A stretch of 64,000 nucleotides of DNA from Nonomuraea soli (GTDB taxonomy: Bacteria > Actinomycetota > Actinomycetes > Streptosporangiales > Streptosporangiaceae): assembly GCF_013761175.1 (NCBI RefSeq), contig NZ_JACDUR010000005.1:344970-408969 (forward strand), read 5' to 3'. Below the pieces are notes generated by a model, which searched no databases, had not been told where the DNA came from, and saw only the letters and a list, made by a program, of their open reading frames with translations. Position 1 is the first letter of the stretch. Each line of letters starts with the position of its first letter. The position numbers were made by a program, and so were the translations under genes. This document shows, one piece after another, positions 40,612-50,282 of the stretch.

Positions 40612-43600
40612 CGGAGCCGGGCGACCAGGGCGCGCGCCTCGTCGAGCAGGTCGGGGCCCCGCCGCTCGCCGTACTCCTCGAAGACGGCGGCGAGCGCGCC
40701 CGGCGCCACCCGCTCGGCGTGCGACTCGGCCCGCTCGAAGGTCAGGCTCGGCATGCTGCGGTTGTAGCCGAACCGCTCGGCCAGCGCCAGCGACCTGATC
40801 GCGTCGTCGGTCGTCATGCCGCCGCGCAGCAGCCCCCAGGCGCCGAAGGCGAACACCATCGTGCCCGACACCGGGTAGTCGATGAACGAGATGCCCTTGT
40901 TCAGCACCGCGTCCATCCTGGCGACCCCCGCCCGCAGCAGCTCCTGGCCGTACGGCAGGTCGGCGGGGGTGCCGTGGTAGGCGAAGGCGACCAAGGCGAG
41001 CGCCTCGGCCATCACCAGCCACGGCTCGAACCCCGTCTGGGGCACGGACGGCAACCGCAGGTCGCGTGCGCGTTGCACGCCCACGCGATACTCCCGCAGG
41101 GCCCCCGCCGTGTCTCCGCGCGCGAGGGCGACCTCCGCCACGCACAGCGGGACGACGGCCAGGGCGCCGAGCACCGGATCGTCCTCGTTGATCCCGCTGA
41201 TCCGCTTGAGCTCGGCCTCGGCGGCCTCGAGATCGTCGTCGCCCAGCGCGGCCATCAGCAGTACGGCACGCAGCTGGGTCTCGTCGTCGGTGGCGCCCAG
41301 CCTGGCCAGCACGGGCAGCGCGGCCCGCGCGTGTCCCACGGCCCGCTCCGTGTCGCCGAGCTGCATCGTCAGGTGCGCCAGCGTGGTGTGCATGAGCGCC
41401 GCCTGCCAGGGCCCGTCGGCCTCCACGTCCACCAGCGCCAGCGCCTGCTCGGCGGCCTCGACGGCGGCCCTGCGGTCGCCCGCGTTCTCCAGGATGTGAG
41501 CGCGGGTCTGCGCGGCCATGTGCGCCAGGTGATGGTCGGGGTCGTGGCTGAGCTCTTCGAGCCTGCGCAGCCCGGCCGAGGCGTCGGCGGGGTCGAAGGC
41601 GAGCATCACCGTGCCGATGGCGGCGGCGCGGGGGTTGGTGGTGTCGCGGATCGGCAGGCTGCGCAGCAACTCGCGCAGCGGCCTGTCGCCGTCGTCAGCG
41701 ATGATCATCGTATTCATCAGCGTGATCACCACGGCGATCCTGGTGGCCTCCTCGAGCTCGGGCGGCGGCCGCCACCCGTCGAGCACCCGCACGACGGCGT
41801 CCCTGAGCACCAGGACACGCGGGTGGTCGCCCCGCATGGACCACAGCCCTCCGAGCCCGGCCAGCAGTTGCACCGCCGTCGGGATGTCGGGCTCGCTCAG
41901 GGTCTGGCGCAGCAACTCGGAGAGGTTGCCCTCCTCGGCGCGCAACGCGTCGGCCGCCTCGAACTGCCCGGGGCCGGTCAGCCTGTCGGCCTGGCCGATG
42001 GCGTACCCGACGGCCCAGGCGCGGTAGGCGGCCTTGGCCCTCTCCTGCTCTCCGGCCTGCGCCAGCCGCATCCGGCCGAACTCCCTGACCGTCTCCAGCA
42101 TCCGGTAGCGCACGCCCGCGTCGCCCTCCCCGACGGTCAGCAGCGACTGGTCGGCCAGCGCCCGCACCGACCGCAGCGCGTCGGGCCCCAGCAGACCCTC
42201 GGCCGCCTCCAGCGTGAAGCCGTCGCCGAACTGCGACAACCAGTGCAGGGCGCGGCGTTCTTGCTCGTCGAGCAGGTTCCACGACCAGTCGATCACCGCC
42301 AGCAGGGTCCTGTGCCGGTCGGGGGCGCTGCGGTCGCCGCCGTCGAGCAGGACGAACCGGTTGGCCAGCCGCCTGCCGATCTCCTCGACCGACATCACCC
42401 GGACCTTGGCCGCGGCCAGCTCGATCGCCAGCGGCAACCCGTCGAGCCGGGTGACGACCTCCAGCACGGTGGCGTCGTCGAGGCGCGCGTCGGGGCGGGC
42501 GGCCCTGGCCCGCTGGCGGAACAGCTCCACGGCGTCGCCGGCGCCGAGCTCCCCGAGCGGGTAGACCTGCTCGGCGGCGATCGACAGCGGAGCACGCGAG
42601 GTGGTCAGCACGCGCAGGTCGCGGGTGGCCGCCACCAGGAAGGCGACCAGGTCGGCCACAGCGCCGACCACGTGCTCGCAGTTGTCGAGGATCAGCAGCG
42701 CGGGCGCCTGGCCGAGCTGCTGGGCGATCATGGAGCGCAGGTCGGTGCGCCGGCTCGGAGCCAGGGCACGCCGGGCGCCGACCGAGTCGCGCACGCCGAG
42801 CGCGGAACCGACCTCGCTCACGACGTCTTCGGGCGAGCCGACGCTGACGAGCTCCACGAAGTGCACGATCGGCTGCTCGGCGACCCTGCCGACGACGTGC
42901 GCGAGCCGCGTCTTGCCCAGCCCGCCGGCTCCGAGGATGGAGACCACCCGGCTGCCGGCCAGCAGGGCGCGCACCGCGCGCAGGTCGTCGTCCCTGCCGA
43001 GCAGCGACGAGCCGTCGAACAGGACACCCTCACGGACCGGATGGTCGGCCGCCAGCAGCTCCGCGTGCACACGGGCGAGCTCGGGCCCGGGGTCGGCGCC
43101 GAGGTGTTCGGCCAGGTCGGCGCGGTGGCGGTCGTACCGTTCGAGTGCCGCGGCCGCGCCGCGCACCGCCGCCTCGCTGCGCAGCAGGCCGGCGATCAGC
43201 TCCTGGTCGTACGGCTGGGCGGCGGCGGCCTCCTCCAGCAGCGGCAACGCCTCCTCGTGGGCGCCGCCCCTGCTGCGGGCCAGGGCCAGCACCCGGCGCG
43301 AGTCGGTCAGGTGCCCGGCGGCACGGCAACGCAGATCCTCCAGCGCTCCCGTGGAACCTTCCACGCCCGCGCCCGCCAGGCCGAGCGCTTCGCGGGCCCG
43401 TTCCGTCGCGGCGGTGACGTCGCCCTCGGCCAGCGATTCGCGCGCTCTGCCCGCCAGCACCGCCACGAGCAGCGCGTCGACGTCGGCGTCGGCCAGGCCC
43501 AGCCGGTATCCGTGCGGGGTGCGCACCACGGCCTCGGCCGAGGTCGCCGACCGCACCCGGGAGACGACGACCTGCAGCGCCTTGGTGGGGTTGGCCGGGG

Positions 43601-43754
43601 GCTCGTCGCCCCACAGCTCCTCGACCAGGCGCTCGTCGCTCACGCCCGCTCTGCCGTACAGCACCAGGACGGCCAGGAGCGTGCGGGCACGGTCGCCGAC
43701 GACGCGCGTGCCCTTCCAGGCGACGCCGTCGAGCAAGGTCAGCACCGGTGCCAT
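40590..43754 (-). CDS. SARP/AfsR-type regulator with BTAD, NB-ARC and TPR domains
   Basis: 1054 aa. The OmpR-type DNA-binding domain (about 1-90: ARTLLAVLVLYGRAGVSDER, TPHGYRLGL) is followed by a bacterial transcriptional activation domain (about 95-240). The NB-ARC ATPase starts near 270 (Walker A GAGGLGKTRLA; Walker B ALLILDNCEHV; DGLPLAIELAAAKV), and a long TPR-like region runs to the C-terminus. ATG start. Convergent with the ABC exporter. SARPs usually activate secondary-metabolite or export genes; phased direct repeats in front of the exporter make it the likely target. No biosynthetic cluster is seen here. Confidence 0.92.
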   Translation of the reverse strand: MAPVLTLLDGVAWKGTRVVGDRARTLLAVLVLYGRAGVSDERLVEELWGDEPPANPTKALQVVVSRVRSATSAEAVVRTPHGYRLGLADADVDALLVAVLAGRARESLAEGDVTAATERAREALGLAGAGVEGSTGALEDLRCRAAGHLTDSRRVLALARSRGGAHEEALPLLEEAAAAQPYDQELIAGLLRSEAAVRGAAAALERYDRHRADLAEHLGADPGPELARVHAELLAADHPVREGVLFDGSSLLGRDDDLRAVRALLAGSRVVSILGAGGLGKTRLAHVVGRVAEQPIVHFVELVSVGSPEDVVSEVGSALGVRDSVGARRALAPSRRTDLRSMIAQQLGQAPALLILDNCEHVVGAVADLVAFLVAATRDLRVLTTSRAPLSIAAEQVYPLGELGAGDAVELFRQRARAARPDARLDDATVLEVVTRLDGLPLAIELAAAKVRVMSVEEIGRRLANRFVLLDGGDRSAPDRHRTLLAVIDWSWNLLDEQERRALHWLSQFGDGFTLEAAEGLLGPDALRSVRALADQSLLTVGEGDAGVRYRMLETVREFGRMRLAQAGEQERAKAAYRAWAVGYAIGQADRLTGPGQFEAADALRAEEGNLSELLRQTLSEPDIPTAVQLLAGLGGLWSMRGDHPRVLVLRDAVVRVLDGWRPPPELEEATRIAVVITLMNTMIIADDGDRPLRELLRSLPIRDTTNPRAAAIGTVMLAFDPADASAGLRRLEELSHDPDHHLAHMAAQTRAHILENAGDRRAAVEAAEQALALVDVEADGPWQAALMHTTLAHLTMQLGDTERAVGHARAALPVLARLGATDDETQLRAVLLMAALGDDDLEAAEAELKRISGINEDDPVLGALAVVPLCVAEVALARGDTAGALREYRVGVQRARDLRLPSVPQTGFEPWLVMAEALALVAFAYHGTPADLPYGQELLRAGVARMDAVLNKGISFIDYPVSGTMVFAFGAWGLLRGGMTTDDAIRSLALAERFGYNRSMPSLTFERAESHAERVAPGALAAVFEEYGERRGPDLLDEARALVARLRQTCLRL

Positions 43755-43801
43755 GTCCCCAGCTTACGGAGACGCGCGGGGCCGTGGATCTCCCACCCAA
43801 A

Positions 43802-43830
43802 TTGACCTGATGATCCCCGCATGGCACGTT
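43802..43830 (+). promoter_or_regulatory. Predicted promoter of the PL8 lyase gene
   Basis: TTGACC at 43802-43807 and CACGTT at 43825-43830, 17-bp spacer, about 45 bp before the ATG. The -10 keeps only the conserved A and T positions. Confidence 0.35.
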
Positions 43831-43873
43831 TTGTCATTGTGGTGTCGGCACCCCGCGAGCGAGGCCCTCTTTC

Positions 43874-46177
43874 ATGACCTTCCCCCTCTCCCGGCGATCA
43901 GCCCTGCTGGGGGCCGCGGCCGTCACCGGCCTCGCCCTGGCGGGCAGGCCCGCCGAAGCCGGCACGAGCGCCTTCAGTACGGCACGGCGCCGCTGGGTGG
44001 AGATGATGCTGGCCGACCCCGCCCGACTGGAAGGCTCGGCCGGCGCGGTCCTGCGCAAGCTCGACCCCGACCCACGCCGCCCCAGCCTGTGGGACGACCT
44101 GCCGATGGGCCACCCCTCCAACGGCAACTTCAACCGTTCCTACAACCGCATGCGCGCCCTCGCCCTGGGCTGGGCGACCCCCGGCACCCGCATGCACCAC
44201 GACCGCGACGTCGCCAGGACCGCGATCAAGGCCCTGGACTTCCTGCACCGGCACGCCTACAACGAGCACCTCGACCGGCGCGGCAGCAACTGGTACTGGT
44301 GGGAGATCGGCGTGCCCCGCGCGCTGACCGACACCTGCGCCCTGCTCTACGAGGCCATCCCCGACGACCGGCTCGAACGCTGGCTGCGCCCCCTGCACCG
44401 CTGGTGCCCCGACGCCGACCACCGCGCCGGCACCTCGGTTCCCGAGACCGGCGCGAACCGGGCGGGCAAGGCCATGGCCGTCGCCGTGCACGGCGTGCTC
44501 ACCCACGACTCCCGGCTGATCAAGCGGGCCAGGTCCGCGATCTCCGACAAGCGCGGCGGCGGGCGCTGGAGCCTGCTGCGGCTGACCAGAGGTCCCGGCG
44601 ACGGCTTCTACCGCGACGGATCCTTCATCCAGCACGACCTGTTCCCCTACACCGGCAGCTACGGCGTCGACTACCTCGACGGCATCGCCAGGCTCGTCAC
44701 CCTGCTGTCGGGCTCGCCGTGGGCGATCACCGACCCCGACCTCGACAACGTCTTCGACATCGTGGAGCGCTCCTTCGTCCCTGTCGTCTTCGACGGCCTG
44801 ATGATGGACGGCCTGCGCGGGCGCCAGATCAGCGTCCAGGGCCACCGCGACGTCACCTCGGGGCAGAAGGCCATGGAGGCCATACTCAACCTGCTGCCAG
44901 CCGCACCCGACAAGCACGCAGAACGCTGGCGCCCCCTGGTCAAGGGCTGGCTCACCCGCAACCCCGCCCTCACCACGCCGCCCCAGGCGCGGGCGCTCAT
45001 GGCCGACCCCACGATCGCACCGGGCGAGCGCACGGTCGGAACGTACGTCTTCGCCGACATGGACCGGGTCGTGCACCGGCGGCCCACCTGGGCGTACACG
45101 ATCTCCATGTCGTCGTCGCGCATCGCCGCCGTCGAGGGCATGAACCGGGAGAACCTGCACGGCTGGTACACCGCCGACGGCATGACCTACCTCTACACCG
45201 AGGACCTCACCCACTGGAACGACGAGCTGTGGCCGACCATCGACCCCTACCGGCTGCCCGGTACGACCGTCGACCGGCGCAAACGTGCCAACGTGCCGCA
45301 CGGCGCCCGCTACCGGCCGCCCACCCGCTGGGCCGGCGGCGCCGCCCTCGGCAACCTCGGCGTCGCGGCCATGCAGCTCGACGCCGAGAACTCCTCGCTG
45401 CGCGCCAAGAAGGCCTGGTTCCTGCTCGACGACGCCGTGATCGCCCTGGGCGCGGGCATCACCGCCTCCGACGGCCGCCGCGTCGAGACCGTGGTCGAGA
45501 ACCGCAACACCGGACGCGCGCACCCCGATCTGTCACGCGGCGACTCGTGGATCCACCTGCCGGACGTGGCCGGATACGTCACGCTCGGCGACGCCAGGAT
45601 GAAGGTCGTCAGGGACAGGCGCACCGGCCGCTGGCGCGACATCGACCGAGGCGCCACCACCGGCGGCGACGGCGAGCGCCACACCCGGCACTACACCACC
45701 ATCGTGCTCGACCACGGCGTCGACCCCGGGCGCGAGCGATACGCCTACGCCGTCCTGCCCGGAGCCACCTCCGAGTCCACCGCCGCCTTCGCCGCCGAGC
45801 CGTACGTCGAGGTGCTCGCCAACGGTTCGCGCGTGCAGGCCGTACGGTCGGGCGACGTGCTGGCCGCCGCCTTCTGGCGGGCGGGCTCCGTCGACGGCGT
45901 CGAAGTCGACGGGCCCTGCGCGGTGCTCATCAGCAGGACGGGCTCCGAACTTCGGGTCGCCGTCTCCGACCCGACACGCACCCGCGACAAGATCCGCGTC
46001 CGGCTGGCCTGGCCCGTGCGCTCGCTCGAACGCGGCAGCCGCTCGGTCAGGCTACGCAAACGCACGCTCACCGTGGAGGTCGGCGGCAGCAGGGGCCGCA
46101 CCCACACCGCGACGCTCACCCTGCCGTCGGAGCCCCCGCCGATCCACGTCTACCCGGACCTGAAGCTGCTCACCTGA
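43874..46177 (+). CDS. Secreted polysaccharide lyase family 8 (hyaluronate/chondroitin/xanthan lyase type)
   Basis: 767 aa with a twin-arginine signal (RRSALLGAAAVTGLALAG). An alpha-helical toroid (about 35-370) is followed by beta-sandwich domains to the C-terminus. Catalytic residues fit PL8: Asn195 in ETGANRAGK, His254 in FIQHDLFPYTGSYG and Tyr263, which keeps the His-plus-9 spacing of the family, and an Arg in LRGRQISVQG. These enzymes cleave uronic-acid polysaccharides by beta-elimination; hyaluronan, chondroitin and xanthan are all possible. Monocistronic, and its 3' end overlaps the TetR gene by 28 bp. Confidence 0.92.
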   Translation: MTFPLSRRSALLGAAAVTGLALAGRPAEAGTSAFSTARRRWVEMMLADPARLEGSAGAVLRKLDPDPRRPSLWDDLPMGHPSNGNFNRSYNRMRALALGWATPGTRMHHDRDVARTAIKALDFLHRHAYNEHLDRRGSNWYWWEIGVPRALTDTCALLYEAIPDDRLERWLRPLHRWCPDADHRAGTSVPETGANRAGKAMAVAVHGVLTHDSRLIKRARSAISDKRGGGRWSLLRLTRGPGDGFYRDGSFIQHDLFPYTGSYGVDYLDGIARLVTLLSGSPWAITDPDLDNVFDIVERSFVPVVFDGLMMDGLRGRQISVQGHRDVTSGQKAMEAILNLLPAAPDKHAERWRPLVKGWLTRNPALTTPPQARALMADPTIAPGERTVGTYVFADMDRVVHRRPTWAYTISMSSSRIAAVEGMNRENLHGWYTADGMTYLYTEDLTHWNDELWPTIDPYRLPGTTVDRRKRANVPHGARYRPPTRWAGGAALGNLGVAAMQLDAENSSLRAKKAWFLLDDAVIALGAGITASDGRRVETVVENRNTGRAHPDLSRGDSWIHLPDVAGYVTLGDARMKVVRDRRTGRWRDIDRGATTGGDGERHTRHYTTIVLDHGVDPGRERYAYAVLPGATSESTAAFAAEPYVEVLANGSRVQAVRSGDVLAAAFWRAGSVDGVEVDGPCAVLISRTGSELRVAVSDPTRTRDKIRVRLAWPVRSLERGSRSVRLRKRTLTVEVGGSRGRTHTATLTLPSEPPPIHVYPDLKLLT

Positions 46178-46746
46178 ACAGCGGGCATGACCACCTGATC
46201 GACGATGTCCTCGATGTCCCTTCCTGAGAGCTCGAGTCCCTGGATCAGGTAGGTGTAGATGATCAGTGCGGGTCCCGACGCGGCCACGAACGGCGTCACC
46301 GCGCCCGGCCGCACCTCGCCCCTGTCGACGCCCCGCTGGATGGTGTCGGCGACCGCCTGCGCGCGCGGCCGCACGATCCGCTCACGCGCCGCCTTCTGCA
46401 GGCCGGGGGCGTACGGCAACGCGCCGAGCAGGCCGGCGATGGCGCGGCCCGCCGGGGAGTTGAGGGTGTCGAGCATGCGCCCGAAGCCGACGACCAGGTC
46501 CTCCCTGACGCTCCCCGTGTCGGGGTACTCCTCCGGCTGGGTCATCCTGCGGTCGACCGTGTCGATCACGAGCTCCTCGATGGAGCTCCACCGGCGGTAG
46601 AGCGAGGCCTTGGCGGTCCTGGCCCTGGCCGCCACGCCCTCCATGGTCAGGCGGCCGTAGCCGGCCTGCAGCAGCTCGTCGATCACCGCGTCGTGGATCG
46701 CGTCCTCGAGTAGCCGCCCTCGCCGGCGCTGCTGGCCCACTGTCAC
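46150..46746 (-). CDS. TetR-family transcriptional regulator
   Basis: 198 aa. N-terminal helix-turn-helix in LLQAGYGRLTMEGVAARART followed by KASLYRRWSS; the C-terminal ligand domain resembles TetR_C proteins of actinomycetes. GTG start. Divergent from the P450 gene across a 93-bp gap that contains a near-consensus promoter flanked by two palindromes with GAGACG cores, so it likely represses the P450 and itself. Confidence 0.92.
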   Translation of the reverse strand: MTVGQQRRRGRLLEDAIHDAVIDELLQAGYGRLTMEGVAARARTAKASLYRRWSSIEELVIDTVDRRMTQPEEYPDTGSVREDLVVGFGRMLDTLNSPAGRAIAGLLGALPYAPGLQKAARERIVRPRAQAVADTIQRGVDRGEVRPGAVTPFVAASGPALIIYTYLIQGLELSGRDIEDIVDQVVMPAVQVSSFRSG

Positions 46747-46766
46747 AACCCAGAATCTAGCAAAGA

Positions 46767-46827
46767 GACGCTTGCGTCCCCTAACTTAGAGACTTACGGT
46801 GATTTAAGAGACGGAACCGTTTCTTAA
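46767..46827. promoter_or_regulatory. TetR-type operators over the P450 promoter
   Basis: Two palindromes: GACGCTTGCGTC at 46767-46778, overlapping the -35 box, and a 24-bp imperfect palindrome at 46804-46827 (12-bp half-sites starting TTAAGAGACGG, two mismatched pairs) at the predicted transcription start. Between them lies the promoter TTGCGT (46772-46777), 17-bp spacer, TACGGT (46795-46800). Confidence 0.7.
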
Positions 46828-46839
46828 GGAGAGCCCATC

Positions 46840-48039
46840 ATGGATCTCGAAAGCCAGCTCTTCCAGCCCGACCCCTACCCGGCCTACGCCAGGCTGCGCG
46901 ACCAGGCGCCCGCCGTCCGCGTCGACGGCGCGGGCGGCGACATCTGGGTCATCACCCGCTACGAGGAGGCTCGCGCCGCCCTCACCGACCCCCGCCTGGC
47001 CAAGGACCCCACGCTCGCCCCGCGCTGGATGCAGGAGATCGGCCTCTTCGACGGCGACGAGGGCCCCGCCGGGCGCACCATGCTCGTCAGCGACCCGCCC
47101 GACCACACCCGGCTGCGCAAACTCGTCGCCAGAGCCTTCACCCACCGTCGCATCGAGAACCTCCGCCCTCGCGTCCAGCGGATCGCCGACGACCTGCTCG
47201 ACACCCTCCCCCGCGAAACCGACCTGGTCGCCGCCTTCGCCTTCCCGCTGCCGATCACCGTGATCTGCGAGCTCCTCGGCGTCCCGCTCGACGACCGCGC
47301 CGACTTCCAGCGGTGGACCCGCGAGCTGCTCACCCCGCCCTACACCCCGCCCGGGGCCGAGACCCGACGCCGTGGCGCCGCCGCGATGGAGCACTACATC
47401 ACCGCCCTCATCGAGCGCCTCCGCGAACGGCTCGACCCCGGCCTGGCCGCCGACGAGCAACCCGACCTCCTCAGCGCCCTGATCAACGGCGGCGGCCTGA
47501 ACGAGCGCGAACTGCTCGGCATGGCCCAGCTCCTGCTCGTCGCCGGACACGAGACGACCGTCAACCTCATCGCCAACGCCGTGTTCGCCCTGCTGCGCCA
47601 CCCCGGGCAGTACGCCCTCCTGCGCGAGCGCCCCGAGCTCATCCCCTCGGCCGTCGAGGAACTCCTGCGCTACGACGGCCCCGTGGAGCGTGCCACCCCG
47701 CGCTTCGCCCTCGAAGACGTCACGATCGGCGACACCACCATCCCCAAGGGCAGCGCCGTCCAGGTGGGGCTCGGCTCCGCCGCCCGCGACCCCCGCCGCT
47801 TCCCCGACGCCGACCGTCTCGACATCACCAGAAGCGACAACCCGCACCTCGCCTTCGGCCACGGCATCCACCACTGCCTCGGCGCACCCCTCGCCCGGCT
47901 GGAAGCCCAGGTCGCCCTCGCCACCCTGCTCCGCCGGTTCCCCTCCATCACCCTCGCGTGCGCCCCCGAGGACCTGTCATGGCGGGCCGGCGGCCCCTCG
48001 ATCATCCGAGGCCTGGAGGCCCTCCCCATCCGCACCTGA
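46840..48039 (+). CDS. Cytochrome P450 (CYP107-like bacterial class)
   Basis: 399 aa. I-helix VAGHETT, K-helix EELLR, and the canonical haem loop FGHGIHHCLGAPLAR are all intact, unlike the P450 encoded at 10318-11499. ATG with AAGGAG upstream, overlapping the distal operator half-site. Monocistronic and divergent from the TetR gene; no redox partner gene adjacent. Probably oxidises a small molecule that is also the TetR ligand, as in xenobiotic or metabolite clearance; substrate unknown. Confidence 0.94.
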   Translation: MDLESQLFQPDPYPAYARLRDQAPAVRVDGAGGDIWVITRYEEARAALTDPRLAKDPTLAPRWMQEIGLFDGDEGPAGRTMLVSDPPDHTRLRKLVARAFTHRRIENLRPRVQRIADDLLDTLPRETDLVAAFAFPLPITVICELLGVPLDDRADFQRWTRELLTPPYTPPGAETRRRGAAAMEHYITALIERLRERLDPGLAADEQPDLLSALINGGGLNERELLGMAQLLLVAGHETTVNLIANAVFALLRHPGQYALLRERPELIPSAVEELLRYDGPVERATPRFALEDVTIGDTTIPKGSAVQVGLGSAARDPRRFPDADRLDITRSDNPHLAFGHGIHHCLGAPLARLEAQVALATLLRRFPSITLACAPEDLSWRAGGPSIIRGLEALPIRT

Positions 48040-48113
48040 CAGACCACCACGAACCCGGGTAACCCGCCGACCTGCTGAAACGAACCCGCCCGGACTGCCA
48101 TCCTGAGCCGGTC

Positions 48114-49847
48114 ATGGCGGAGTATGCAGCGGCCCTCGAAGCCTTCAAACGCGCGACGGCCCTCGCCGCCGACCACCACACCGCGCTCGACGCGGCCGCC
48201 CGCCTCATGGCCACCTGCACCTGGGTCGGCGGCGGCGCCACCGCCTTCACCACCGCCCTCGCCGGCAGCCGCACCCGCCTGCAGACCGCCCTGTCGTCGG
48301 CGCTCCAGTCGCTCGCCACCCAGGTCGTACGGCAAGGCGGCCCGCCACCCGGCATCCCCCGGGTCACCACCACCCCCGTCACCCTCAGCCCCGCACCCAG
48401 CGCCTTCCAGGGCATCGACCCCCAGGCCATGACCGCCCTCGCGTCCACCCTCGACCAGGCCGCCCACACCCTCGCCGCCGCGGGCGCCCGCCTGGCCACC
48501 GAACTGTCCACCCACGGCCTGCCCTCCCAGCCAGGCCACACCGTCGGCCAGATCGCCGGCTGGGCAGCCGCCCAGAGCACCGACCTACGCCGGCGCCTGG
48601 CCCTCATCCAGCGCACCGTCCCCTCTGGCGCGCTACCGGCGGGCATCACCGCCCACCACCTGTTCGGCGCCCACGCCCCCGACCCCCACGAGACGGGCGC
48701 CCTGCTCGCCCGCCTCGCCGCAGGTGACACGGCGGCACTGGCACGGCTGCTGGAGCTGCAGGAACAGGGCCGAGACGCGGACCTCGCGGCCCGGGTCAAC
48801 GCGTGGTGGCGCGGCCTCACGGACAGGGTCAAGGAGGCCCTGGTGGGCGTAGGCGGGTTCGGGCTCCTCAACGGGGTGCCGTCGAGCGTGCGAGACACGG
48901 CCAACCGGCGGTGGCTGGGCAGCGAGAAGGCTCGGCTGCGGGCCGAACTGGACGAGGCCACAACCGCGTTCGGGCATCCGCTCGACCTCGGAGGGTGGGA
49001 ACGGATCGCCAACCAGCTGCGGAGGATCGAATACATCGAACGCGAACTTCGCCCCGTCCCCGGCTACCCGGATCCACTGCTGCTCGCCTTCGATCTGACC
49101 GGGCAAGGCAGGCTCGTCGTCTCCTGGGGCGACCCCGACACCGCCGACATCACCGTCACCAGCGTCTCAGGGCTCACCTCCGGCCTGGATGTCGCCCACG
49201 GCGATCTCGGACGTGCTCGCGCCCTCTGGCGCCAGGCCGACGCCACCGGCGGCGGCAGGTCAGTCGCCTCGATCACCTGGCTCGGATACGACGCGCCCCA
49301 GCTCGATCCCGGGCTCCTCGACGCCCGCAAATCGGTCGCCTTCCAGGCGTCCGCCGCTGCCGGCGGCGCCTCGCTTGCCGCGTTCACCGACGGGCTGCGA
49401 GCCTCCCACGAGCCCACCAGCACAGGGCGCACGGTGGTGATCGGCCACAGCTACGGCTCGCTCACCAGCGGCCGCGCCGCGACCCTGCGGCCGGGACGGT
49501 TCGCCGACGAGCTCATCATCGTGGGCAGCCCGGGCGTGGGTGTCTCCCACGCGGCGGAGCTCGGGGTGAATCCCCGGCACGTGTGGGTCGGCGAGGCGGG
49601 CGGGGATCCGGTGGCGGCGCTGGGGCGATTCGGGACGGACCCGGGGCACTCGTCGTTCGGAGGGCAACGGTTCCCTGTGGGCCGCGACGTGTGGACTTCG
49701 GCGCACAGCAGTTACTGGAACCCGCAGTCACCCTCCCTCATCAACATGGGCCACCTCATCAACGGCGGCTATCACCGGCTCGTTCGTCCGGAACCGCTCA
49801 ATGACCAGCCTCAACTCCTCCTGCCCGCACTGGCCCCGGAAAGCTGA
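48114..49847 (+). CDS. DUF1023 alpha/beta-hydrolase with WXG100-like N-terminus
   Basis: 577 aa. The helical N-terminal part (about 1-190, including CTWVGGGATAFTTAL) resembles WXG100/type VII-associated helical hairpins. The DUF1023 alpha/beta-hydrolase domain covers about 230-540: GLLNGVPSSVRDTANRRWL, nucleophile elbow VIGHSYGS, LIIVGSPGVGV, and a C-terminal His in NMGHLINGGYH. Lipase or esterase activity is plausible, and activity on cell-envelope substrates has been suggested for the family. Three bases separate it from the lipoprotein gene, so the pair is an operon. Confidence 0.85.
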   Translation: MAEYAAALEAFKRATALAADHHTALDAAARLMATCTWVGGGATAFTTALAGSRTRLQTALSSALQSLATQVVRQGGPPPGIPRVTTTPVTLSPAPSAFQGIDPQAMTALASTLDQAAHTLAAAGARLATELSTHGLPSQPGHTVGQIAGWAAAQSTDLRRRLALIQRTVPSGALPAGITAHHLFGAHAPDPHETGALLARLAAGDTAALARLLELQEQGRDADLAARVNAWWRGLTDRVKEALVGVGGFGLLNGVPSSVRDTANRRWLGSEKARLRAELDEATTAFGHPLDLGGWERIANQLRRIEYIERELRPVPGYPDPLLLAFDLTGQGRLVVSWGDPDTADITVTSVSGLTSGLDVAHGDLGRARALWRQADATGGGRSVASITWLGYDAPQLDPGLLDARKSVAFQASAAAGGASLAAFTDGLRASHEPTSTGRTVVIGHSYGSLTSGRAATLRPGRFADELIIVGSPGVGVSHAAELGVNPRHVWVGEAGGDPVAALGRFGTDPGHSSFGGQRFPVGRDVWTSAHSSYWNPQSPSLINMGHLINGGYHRLVRPEPLNDQPQLLLPALAPES

Positions 49848-49850
49848 AAC

Positions 49851-50282
49851 GTGCGCCCCATTCTCGTGCTGTTCGCCCTCCTCCTGACCGGATGCACCAT
49901 GACTCAGCCCGCCATAAACCGAGCGCAGGCTCTGACCCGCGTAGAAGAGCTCATCCACGACACCACGCGGGCGCTCACGCCAAGGCCGCGACTCGAGGCC
50001 CTGCCGTCGTTCAACGCGCCAACCGGCTGCCTCGATGACGACGAACACCGGGTCGTGATCAGCCGCGCCTACTGGCTCCGCGACGTTCCCGCAACGGAGA
50101 ACATGGCTGTCTCACGCCAGATCCGTGCCCACTGGGAGAGCCGAGGACATCGGATCACCGCCTCAGGAGGCCCCGGTCTCAATGCGGAGACCCGCACCGA
50201 CGGATTCCTCCTGGCCCTCGTCTGGTCCGAAGGTGACGCGCTCTACCTGGGCGTCTCATCCCCCTGCATCACGCCGAGCTGA
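49851..50282 (+). CDS. Small lipoprotein of unknown function
   Basis: 143 aa. The signal sequence MRPILVLFALLLTGC ends in a good lipobox (LTGC). The mature part has one cysteine pair (TGCLDDDEH and SSPCITPS) and no recognisable domain. GTG start 3 bp after the DUF1023 gene. Similar hydrolase-lipoprotein pairs are frequent in actinomycetes, so a surface partner role is inferred. The 3' end overlaps rnhA by 14 bp. Confidence 0.8.
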   Translation: MRPILVLFALLLTGCTMTQPAINRAQALTRVEELIHDTTRALTPRPRLEALPSFNAPTGCLDDDEHRVVISRAYWLRDVPATENMAVSRQIRAHWESRGHRITASGGPGLNAETRTDGFLLALVWSEGDALYLGVSSPCITPS

